Assembly (NCBI RefSeq): GCF_900103985.1
Contig: NZ_FNIE01000002.1
Span: forward strand, 248,001 to 312,000
Source of the DNA: Actinacidiphila guanduensis
GTDB lineage: Bacteria; Actinomycetota; Actinomycetes; Streptomycetales; Streptomycetaceae
Direction of reading: 5' to 3'
DNA length: 64,000 nucleotides
The notes beneath the pieces are model-generated. The model made no database searches. It was not told the DNA's origin and saw only the letters and a program-made list of their open reading frames with translations. The position numbers were made by a program, and so were the translations under genes. This document shows, one piece after another, positions 53,979 to 60,365 of this stretch (its first letter is position 1; every line of letters starts with the position of its first letter).

Positions 53979-54581
53979 TTAATCCATCAGATCGCTTCGA
54001 GCTTGAGCCCTGATCTCGTTGATTACAGCTATCAGCCTGTCTCTGGCTTCCCAAGAGTGATCATCGATGATCGGTCCACTTTCGGACTCTGAATATTTGA
54101 TAGTGGCCATGACATCCTTGACTCGCATGATGAATGCTCCGTATGGGGCTGACAGTTTACGAATCAGTCTTCTGACTTCATCGCTCCAGTAAAATTCAGA
54201 GGCCGCGAGGCTGACGGGAGGGTTTATTGTTTCCCATGGGCGGTCACCGATGAGGGTGCAAGCCTTGACGTGCACTTCTCTCCGAGTTGTTGTTGTCGCG
54301 GCGTGTATTTCATCGATTTTCCGCTCTAGGCCGTGCAGCCATACGGCCAGATCGTCATAGCTCTTCTTTAGGCTATCGAGGGCCGCTCGTTTTCGATCCG
54401 AATTAAGCTGCAACTCGTGCTGGCGCTCGAAAATTTGACGACTGGTCTCGAAGTGACGCTCGATCATCTCGATGTCATGCTGGCTTCTTTTGGCGCCCAA
54501 GAGGTATCCGATTCGCGCACCAACCCCTAGGGTGATCATTGCTGCAGCAATGTCGTCAATGAACGAGAACACGTGTGCCAT
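53979..54581 (-). CDS. Membrane-anchored coiled-coil protein, AT-rich cargo
   Basis: A 200-residue protein. The N-terminal hydrophobic helix (AAAMITLGVGARIGYLLGA) is followed by a coiled coil (about residues 35-90: MIERHFETSRQIFERQHELQ, RAALDSLKKSYDDLAVWLHG, ERKIDEI) and a C-terminal helical domain with FYWSDEVRRLIRKLSAPYG. No enzyme motif. Low GC, like the convergent neighbour 53132-53950. The topology resembles accessory membrane proteins of defence or conflict loci, but no family is recognised. Confidence 0.78.
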   Translation of the reverse strand: MAHVFSFIDDIAAAMITLGVGARIGYLLGAKRSQHDIEMIERHFETSRQIFERQHELQLNSDRKRAALDSLKKSYDDLAVWLHGLERKIDEIHAATTTTRREVHVKACTLIGDRPWETINPPVSLAASEFYWSDEVRRLIRKLSAPYGAFIMRVKDVMATIKYSESESGPIIDDHSWEARDRLIAVINEIRAQARSDLMD

Positions 54582-54614
54582 TGTTGAAATTCTCTGTTTT
54601 CTGAGATCTCAAGG

Positions 54615-55370
54615 CTACTGATGCACAGGCACCTCGTAGACGATTTCGCACAGCGTGGACGGGACCACGATGTCCGCTGTCTCCACCGGGCGACCGTCTT
54701 CCGCGTAGTACGTGCGCGTGATGTGCGTGACCAGCGTGCCCTTTTGAACGCCGAGGAGGGTTGCCTCCTCGGCCGTGGCCGCGCGCGGTGAGGGCTGCTC
54801 CACCGCCCGGGTGACCGTCACGCCGATCTCCGCCATGCGGCGCACCACGCCGATGCCCGCGTGCGGGCCACCCTCGGGCAGGACGATCAACGTGCCGCCC
54901 GTCAGTGCGTACGGCTCCCAACTCGTGGAGAGCTGCGCCGGCTTGCCGTCCGCCAAAAACTCGTAGGCCGTGCGCACGCACAAGTCACCCTCGGCGATGC
55001 CCAGCCGCTCGGCGATCTCCGCCGGAGCCGGCACCTTCGCGTCCGTCCGGCTCTCCCACGTCCCGCGCCTGCCCAGCGCCGCCATGTCCGCCTGGAAGGG
55101 CGAACCGCCGGCCTGCTCACGGTAGATGGACCGCACGATGCGCAGCCGTTCGCGCGGTGCGGCGACGTACGTCCCGGAGCCCGCGCGGCCTTCGAGGACG
55201 CCGACGGAGATCAGCAACTCCTGTGCGCGGCGCACGACGTTGTCGCCGACCCCGTACTCCTGGGCCAGCTCGGCGCGCGAGGGCAGGCGGTCTCCCGGCG
55301 TCCACTCCTGACGCGCGATGCGCCCGCGGAGCTGGTCCGCGATCCGCAGGTACGGCGGCTGATCAGGCAT
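54615..55370 (-). CDS. GntR-family (HutC/UTRA) regulator
   Basis: A 251-residue regulator. The HTH runs YLRIADQLRGRIARQEWTPG, DRLPSRAELAQEYGVGDNVV and RRAQELLISVGVLEGRAGSGTYV. The UTRA domain includes AYEFLADGKPAQLSTSWEPY, LLGVQKGTLVTHITRTYYAE and DIVVPSTLCEIVYEV. The ATG is preceded by TAGATT at a distance of six bases and no ribosome site, so the mRNA is probably leaderless. That -10 element overlaps a perfect 12-base palindrome, implying autorepression. Confidence 0.9.
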   Translation of the reverse strand: MPDQPPYLRIADQLRGRIARQEWTPGDRLPSRAELAQEYGVGDNVVRRAQELLISVGVLEGRAGSGTYVAAPRERLRIVRSIYREQAGGSPFQADMAALGRRGTWESRTDAKVPAPAEIAERLGIAEGDLCVRTAYEFLADGKPAQLSTSWEPYALTGGTLIVLPEGGPHAGIGVVRRMAEIGVTVTRAVEQPSPRAATAEEATLLGVQKGTLVTHITRTYYAEDGRPVETADIVVPSTLCEIVYEVPVHQ

Positions 55371-55376
55371 GTGGAC

Positions 55377-55410
55377 AATCTAGTGCACTAGCTCTAATCT
55401 AGTTAACTAG
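55377..55410. promoter_or_regulatory. Twin palindromic operators and leaderless promoter
   Basis: Two perfect 12-base palindromes, CTAGTGCACTAG (55380-55391) and CTAGTTAACTAG (55399-55410), have centres 19 bases apart, so they lie on nearly the same DNA face. They sit between the leftward GntR gene and the rightward small genes. TAGATT (minus strand, 55377-55382) is a -10 candidate overlapping the first palindrome. Confidence 0.8.
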
Positions 55411-55450
55411 CTTTACTGAGAGTGCTTGATCGGCGACGGAGGACCGCCTT

Positions 55451-55690
55451 GTGCCCCCACCCGAAGCACGTATCGCAGACATCCGCGCGGGCCTCGCCGC
55501 GGCCGGTCTCAGACCGGTGCGAAAGGACGGAGCCGAGGAGGTACGGATCGAGGCCGACGTGCCGCCCGACTTCCCGCCGGAAGCCTGGCTTGCGGTTCTC
55601 GCGGCCCTTGAGTCCGCCGACCGGTTCGGACTCAGCGACGGGACCGCCCGCGGCCGCACCGTGTGGGCCCTCGTCCGCAGGTCTCCGTAA
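55451..55690 (+). CDS. Small element protein
   Basis: A 79-residue alpha/beta protein (RIADIRAGLAAAGLRPVRKD, VRIEADVPPDFPPEAWLAVL, RGRTVWALVRR). The GTG follows GGAGGA. Function unknown. First gene of a rightward group controlled by the twin-palindrome region. Confidence 0.65.
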   Translation: MPPPEARIADIRAGLAAAGLRPVRKDGAEEVRIEADVPPDFPPEAWLAVLAALESADRFGLSDGTARGRTVWALVRRSP

Positions 55691-55741
55691 GCACGTCGAC
55701 GCCGTGAAATCCCAGGTCATACCCAACGTAGGAGCAACCCC

Positions 55742-55981
55742 ATGATCCGACTCTGTAAACGAGTTGCCACGTGGCGACCACGACGGCGCCCCCGCCCGGC
55801 CGGACGGCACGCTCACCGCGCCGTGCGCACGAGGGTGCACGCCGCGCCGTTGCCCACCTCGCTGTCCCAGGTACGGCAGCACCCGCGCCACTGCACCGTC
55901 CGCGGCGAAGACGTCGCACTCGTCAGGCCGTACGTCCTCGTCGCCGAGAAACGGCGAAGGGAGGTGACCTCGCCGCGATGA
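55742..55981 (+). CDS. Small Arg-rich element protein
   Basis: A 79-residue basic protein, Arg/His-rich in the first half, with a more regular C-terminus (EDVALVRPYVLVAEKRRREV). The ATG follows AGGAG, and its stop overlaps the next start (ATGA), supporting translation of this frame. Possibly mainly a translational leader for the GntR gene. Function unknown. Confidence 0.5.
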   Translation: MIRLCKRVATWRPRRRPRPAGRHAHRAVRTRVHAAPLPTSLSQVRQHPRHCTVRGEDVALVRPYVLVAEKRRREVTSPR

Positions 55982-56688
55982 CCGCTCGCCATCAGGAAGT
56001 CGCCGAAGCGCTGCGCCGCCGCATCCTCGCCGGCGAGTTCACGGTAGGGGAGCGGCTTCCACCGGAACGGCAGCTGTCCGACCACTACCGCGTCAGCACG
56101 CCCACCCTCCGCGATGCCCTCGAACTCCTCCGCTCTGAGGGCCTGGTGGAGAAGTTCCAGGGCCGCGGCAACTTCGTCAGCCGGCCCCGTGAACGGCTGC
56201 GGTTCCCCTACGGCGTGATGCCCGGCGACCTCGACGTCACCCTCAGCGCCGCTGACATCAAGGCCACCGCCGAACTTGCCGCGCACCTGGGCAGACCGCC
56301 CGACGAGCCGCTTGTCGAGTACGTCTGCCTCAGCGTTCGAGGTGAGCAGCCGCAGGGGTTGGCGCGCATCTTCGTGCCTGCCGATGTTGCAGCGGGCACC
56401 AAGCCGAGCGGTTGTGCGGTGCCTTGGGGCGACGACCTCCTCAACCACCTTGCCCGCAGGCCCGATAGCGCGATGCTCAGCAGCTTCGACCAAGTCACCG
56501 CCCGGTTCCCGAGCCCGACGGAAGCACAGTCGTTGCGGATCAGCGCCCGCGTACCGGTCCTTGCTGTCCACCGGACGGTGAGCGACGAGGAGGAACGCGT
56601 CGTCGCCTGCGTCCACCTCGTTCTCGCGGGCGACCGAGCCGAGGGAGCGTTCGTCACCCACATCTTCCGGAAGGGGGCGCCCCGTTGA
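55978..56688 (+). CDS. GntR-family regulator (third in the element)
   Basis: A 236-residue regulator. The winged helix runs RHQEVAEALRRRILAGEFTV, GERLPPERQLSDHYRVSTPT and LRDALELLRSEGLVEKFQGRGNFV, closely similar to that of the protein at 51589-52377. A UTRA-like C-terminal domain follows (VEYVCLSVRGEQPQGLARIF, VLAVHRTVSDEEERVVACVH). The ATG follows GGGAGGTGACC and overlaps the preceding stop. Coupled to the next gene by four bases. Confidence 0.88.
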   Translation: MTARHQEVAEALRRRILAGEFTVGERLPPERQLSDHYRVSTPTLRDALELLRSEGLVEKFQGRGNFVSRPRERLRFPYGVMPGDLDVTLSAADIKATAELAAHLGRPPDEPLVEYVCLSVRGEQPQGLARIFVPADVAAGTKPSGCAVPWGDDLLNHLARRPDSAMLSSFDQVTARFPSPTEAQSLRISARVPVLAVHRTVSDEEERVVACVHLVLAGDRAEGAFVTHIFRKGAPR

Positions 56689-57065
56689 CTCGTCTCCTTC
56701 CCTGGCTCGGCCCGGAGGGGAAGCCCTGCTACCTCGATTCCGACCCCGACGAGCCCTCGTTCCTCTGGCAACTCGCCGACAACCTCGAATCGGTCCAGCT
56801 CGGCATGGCTGAGGAACTGCTCGGCGACGTACGCCAGTCCCTGGCGGATGGGGCCTCCGACGTCGAACTGCGGAGCATGACGCGGTCGTTGTGCGCGGCG
56901 CTGACCGACGTACTCCGTGTCGCCCACAGTCGGGGAGACCGGCTCCCGGCCTCCGGCGAGGACGAACTGTCAGCCCAGGCGCGGGCGGTCGTTGACCGCG
57001 AGATCGCACGTCGTGAGGGGATGGCTCCGAAGGTGCAGCGCCCGCCTGTCCCCGGGACGCCCTAA
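56685..57065 (+). CDS. Hypothetical element protein
   Basis: A 126-residue acidic, mostly helical protein: FLWQLADNLESVQLGMAEEL, ELRSMTRSLCAALTDVLRVA, LSAQARAVVDREIARREGM, with a Pro-rich tail. Coupled to the GntR gene (overlap of four). Unknown function. Conserved placement after a GntR gene in elements is likely but unverified. Confidence 0.65.
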   Translation: MTRLLPWLGPEGKPCYLDSDPDEPSFLWQLADNLESVQLGMAEELLGDVRQSLADGASDVELRSMTRSLCAALTDVLRVAHSRGDRLPASGEDELSAQARAVVDREIARREGMAPKVQRPPVPGTP

Positions 57066-57119
57066 TCGTCGGCCAACCGACTCCCCGTTCAACCACCCTG
57101 CACAGAGAGGCAGCGAAGC

Positions 57120-57689
57120 ATGCCCGGAAACAATGCCACCCCGCTGGAAGGGGCCTTACTCCCGCCGACCGAGATCACGGCCACCGCCGAAGACCCCGGA
57201 CGCACGTGGACGATCACCACCGCCCACGGAGTCACGGTCACCGGCTATCTGCCCTCGTGGGCGACCGAAGACCCCAGCGAGGACGGGGTTCCGGATGCCC
57301 GGCTTGAGGGCCGGCTCTCGGACATCACGCACTACGTGACCTTCCCCGGGCGGGAGTTGTACGTCAGCCCGCCCGAGTTCGCGGAAGAGCCCGCCATGAC
57401 GGAGGTCTTCCACACGAGCATCGATTGCACGCCCTTCGACGCGGACCACGCGCCGCCCCTGCCCGTAGCGACCGTGCACCTCGTCGCCGACTACTGGGTC
57501 GGCAACCTCGATCCCGACGGGCTCGCCGACCTCGCACAGGCGTTGCGTGCGCAGGCCGACATGTTGGAGCACGAGGTACGGCCCCGGTTGGCCGCCGCAC
57601 GCGCGGACTGGCTCGCCCATCACCCGTCCACTGCGACAGCCACAGCTCACGGACCGGACTGCGTCGCCCACGACAGCGGCGCTGAGTAG
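57120..57689 (+). CDS. Hypothetical element protein (DUF6907-like)
   Basis: A 189-residue protein with beta-rich segments (RTWTITTAHGVTVTGYLPSW, ITHYVTFPGRELYVSPPEF, LPVATVHLVADYWVGNLDPD) and a C-terminal helix, LADLAQALRAQADMLEHEV. The pattern resembles DUF6907 proteins of streptomycetes, which lack known function. The ATG is preceded by GAGAGGCAGCGAAGC. Confidence 0.65.
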   Translation: MPGNNATPLEGALLPPTEITATAEDPGRTWTITTAHGVTVTGYLPSWATEDPSEDGVPDARLEGRLSDITHYVTFPGRELYVSPPEFAEEPAMTEVFHTSIDCTPFDADHAPPLPVATVHLVADYWVGNLDPDGLADLAQALRAQADMLEHEVRPRLAAARADWLAHHPSTATATAHGPDCVAHDSGAE

Positions 57690-57792
57690 TCGGCCGCGTT
57701 CCCTGACGGGGTCGGCCGTGCGCCTGCGCGTGCGGCCGGCCCCCGCACATCCCTCCACCAGCCACCCCTTGATCACGCCCAGGAGCGCCAGC

Positions 57793-58626
57793 ATGCGCAA
57801 CCGCGACCACAACCGCCGGCGGAAGGACACAGCCTCCCTCTCGCCTCGCGCCTTCTACGCCGCGGAGTTGCGCTTTCGCCGCGAGCAAGCCGGCCTGACT
57901 CAGGCCGCGCTCGCGCGCATGCTCTACATCACCACCGCCCACCTTGCGAACCTCGAAAGCGGGATTCGGCGCATCCAACCCGACCTTGCGGCGGCCCTGG
58001 ACAAGGTCCTGCGCACGGACGGCTTCTTCGTCCGCCAGCTTGGCGCCGGACGCGCGGCCTTGATCCCCGCCCAGTTGTCCGACCCCGCGCGGCTCGCCGT
58101 GCAAGCCCAGAGCATCCGCGAGTGGGACACGACCTTCGTCCCGTGGCTGCTCCAACTCGGCTCCTATGCCGATGCGGTGGCCCGTCTCCAGGACCCGACC
58201 CTGCCGAGCGCCACGGGTGCAGCGGCCCCGGGTTCGCTGTTGGACGCCGACGGCAGCCCTCGCTATGCCGCCGTCCTGACCGAGCGAGCCTTACGCCGTC
58301 CGATCGGCAGTGCCGCCACTATGGCCGAACAACTCCGCCACATCGCTGCGTTGGCCAGGACCGGCCGCATCGTTCTTCAGGTGGTGCCCCTCAACGCCGA
58401 GCCACACGTCGCCGGGGACATGGCCTTCACGCTGATGAACTTTGCCGACGAGCAACCGGTCGTCGCGGCGAGCCTGCGCGATGGCGACCAGGTCGTGAAC
58501 GATCCGGCGTCCTCAGCTCTGGCCGAACTCGGATACACGCTCCTGAGCGCCGCCGCTCTTCCGCCTGCCGAATCGCTCGACCTCCTCGACGCCACGGCGA
58601 TGGATCACGGCCTGGCCGGAGCCTGA
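57793..58626 (+). CDS. XRE-family helix-turn-helix regulator with DUF5753
   Basis: A 277-residue regulator. The HTH_31/XRE domain is FYAAELRFRREQAGLTQAAL, ARMLYITTAHLANLESGIRR (about residues 20-65). The DUF5753 domain follows (DTTFVPWLLQLGSYADAVAR, VLTERALRRPIGSAATMAEQ, VVPLNAEPHVAGDMAFTLMN). In Streptomyces such proteins usually precede a DUF397 partner; none is present here, as the next gene is convergent. The ATG follows AGGAGCGCCAGC. Confidence 0.9.
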   Translation: MRNRDHNRRRKDTASLSPRAFYAAELRFRREQAGLTQAALARMLYITTAHLANLESGIRRIQPDLAAALDKVLRTDGFFVRQLGAGRAALIPAQLSDPARLAVQAQSIREWDTTFVPWLLQLGSYADAVARLQDPTLPSATGAAAPGSLLDADGSPRYAAVLTERALRRPIGSAATMAEQLRHIAALARTGRIVLQVVPLNAEPHVAGDMAFTLMNFADEQPVVAASLRDGDQVVNDPASSALAELGYTLLSAAALPPAESLDLLDATAMDHGLAGA

Positions 58627-58644
58627 ACACCGTCCGCGGTTCGC

Positions 58645-59568
58645 CTACGGCAGTCGGTCCGCGTCGATCCGGGAGAACACGAGGTCGCTCTCGTCCGTGA
58701 CCGGCCCGTGCCAGCGCACGGGTACGGCGGACGGGCCGCTCAGCGCGGAGGGGTATGAGGCGGCGGCGTACTCGTTGGCCAGGCGGTAGACGTGGAAGCC
58801 GCGCGAGGTCATCGTCTCCAACAACTCCTCGACCGAGTCGCCGAGCTGCGCCATGCGCTCCGGCGTGACCTCGACGGTGACCTCGGCGTCCGGACGGAGC
58901 TTGTCGAGCATCGGCGCCATGCCGCGTACGACGCTGCCCTCCGCGCCCTCCACGTCGATCTTGATGACCCGGGCCTTGCTGATCTCGTCGGACTCCAGGA
59001 CTTCGGGGAGCGGGTACGCCTCGATGTCGAAGACGGACTCGGTGGGGCCGTCCCAAGGGACGATGCTGTTGGCACCCATGTTGCGGGAGCTGGCCAGGAT
59101 GAAGGTGAGCGTCTGCTGCTTGTCGGAGACGGCGACATGGGCGGGCCGGATGTTCGTGATGCCGTTGAGGCGGGCGTTCAACTCGACACGGTCCATGAAG
59201 GGGCGGGACGCCTCGACGGCCACAACGTGCCCGGCAGGACCGACGAGTTGGGCAGCGAGGACGCTGAAGTAGCCGATGTTCGCGCCCACGTCCACGAAGG
59301 TGTCGCCCGGACGGAGCCGGCGTTGTAGCCACTGCGTCATCCGGGGTTCCCAGACGCCGAAGAGGTACATGTAACGCTGGATGAGATCTTGGGTGTCCAC
59401 GGCGAAGCGGGCGCCGAACGTCGTCTCGGTGACGCGGCCGCGGGGCTCGTCGCGCAAGTGCGGGTTCAGCCAGCGGCCGGCGAGGGCGGCTTTGCCGAGC
59501 GTGCCGGGCGCCTTGCGCACGTACCACCGGCCGAGGGTGACCAGGGCCTCTGACGTGGGGTTGCTCAT
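58645..59568 (-). CDS. FkbM-family SAM-dependent methyltransferase
   Basis: A 307-residue methyltransferase. The SAM motif I is FVDVGANIGYFSVLAAQLVG, motif II is VAVEASRPFMDRVELNARLN, and the FkbM region is KARVIKIDVEGAEGSVVRGM. It probably O-methylates a sugar or small molecule; substrate unknown. Together with the family-2 glycosyltransferase it could modify a surface glycan or a metabolite. Convergent with the XRE gene. GC-rich, unlike the adjacent NACHT cargo. Confidence 0.9.
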   Translation of the reverse strand: MSNPTSEALVTLGRWYVRKAPGTLGKAALAGRWLNPHLRDEPRGRVTETTFGARFAVDTQDLIQRYMYLFGVWEPRMTQWLQRRLRPGDTFVDVGANIGYFSVLAAQLVGPAGHVVAVEASRPFMDRVELNARLNGITNIRPAHVAVSDKQQTLTFILASSRNMGANSIVPWDGPTESVFDIEAYPLPEVLESDEISKARVIKIDVEGAEGSVVRGMAPMLDKLRPDAEVTVEVTPERMAQLGDSVEELLETMTSRGFHVYRLANEYAAASYPSALSGPSAVPVRWHGPVTDESDLVFSRIDADRLP

Positions 59569-59689
59569 GATCTGGCCTCTCCGCAGGGTGCCACGGGCAC
59601 CGTAACACTACGGTCGGACCGCTCTGCCCGACAGCAGCACTGCTCTTCCCGAAGCTGCGGAATCGCCCCCGTCTGTTCCCCTGCCCTCC

Positions 59690-59714
59690 TAAAATCCTCA
59701 AGACGTCTTTACGA
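59690..59714 (+). promoter_or_regulatory. Promoter with a partial TCCTCAAG operator before the NACHT module
   Basis: TAAAAT (59690-59695) is a -10-like hexamer. It abuts TCCTCAAG-ACGT-CTTTACGA (59695-59714), whose left arm is identical to, and right arm partly matches, the operators at 51474-51493 and 51528-51547. The site would cover the transcription start. Confidence 0.5.
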
Positions 59715-59735
59715 CTCGCGGGGTGGGGGAGGGGC

Positions 59736-60311
59736 GTGGACACGTCCGAGCAGTTGCTGACGATCGTGGCCGTCCTGGTGGGCGCGCTCACCACCTACGT
59801 GACGAACTACTGGACCGAGCGGCAGCGCATCCGTCGCGAGCTGCTGACGCGGTGGGACACCAAGAAACTGGAGTCCTACGAGAACTACATCGACCGGGTA
59901 CGGGCGGCGGTCTACCTGGGCGTAGAGCTGTACGAGCACCGTGAGGGCATCCGCGTGAGCGACGACCCCGAGCCCTCCCTGCGCAGCCAGCTCTCGCAGG
60001 CGACGCACCTGCGAGGGCGGGCCTTTGAGCGGGTGATGCTGCTGGCCGGCGACGAGGTCGTTGAGGCGGCGCACGCCTTGAACGCGGCCTCGCTGGAAGT
60101 GGACTGGCAGGCGATGGGCAAGACCGCGGGCACGCTGGACGACTGGCGCGCACGCAACCGCGCGGTCTTCACGGCGATCAATGCCTTCCATGAAGCGGCC
60201 CGCACGGATCTGGGCGTCTCGGGCTCGGTCACAGGAGAGACGCATCCTAACCGGGATCTTCTCCTGCCTGCTGATCGAAGCCGCTCCTTCCAAACTGGTC
60301 AGAGTCAGTGA
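59736..60311 (+). CDS. Short membrane-anchored protein preceding the NACHT gene
   Basis: A 191-residue protein. The N-terminal helix (QLLTIVAVLVGALTTYVTNY) is followed by a charged helical domain with long amphipathic stretches (RRELLTRWDTKKLESYENYI, LRGRAFERVMLLAGDEVVEA, NRAVFTAINAFHEAARTDLG). The topology resembles that of the cargo protein at 53979-54581. The GTG follows GGGAGGGGC. It is 54 bases upstream of the NACHT gene, in the same direction, so the two probably form an operon. No catalytic motif. Confidence 0.8.
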   Translation: MDTSEQLLTIVAVLVGALTTYVTNYWTERQRIRRELLTRWDTKKLESYENYIDRVRAAVYLGVELYEHREGIRVSDDPEPSLRSQLSQATHLRGRAFERVMLLAGDEVVEAAHALNAASLEVDWQAMGKTAGTLDDWRARNRAVFTAINAFHEAARTDLGVSGSVTGETHPNRDLLLPADRSRSFQTGQSQ

Positions 60312-60365
60312 GTGCAATGTTCACAGTCTAGATAGTTGCTCACCTACAACAAAATGAGAGTAGCC

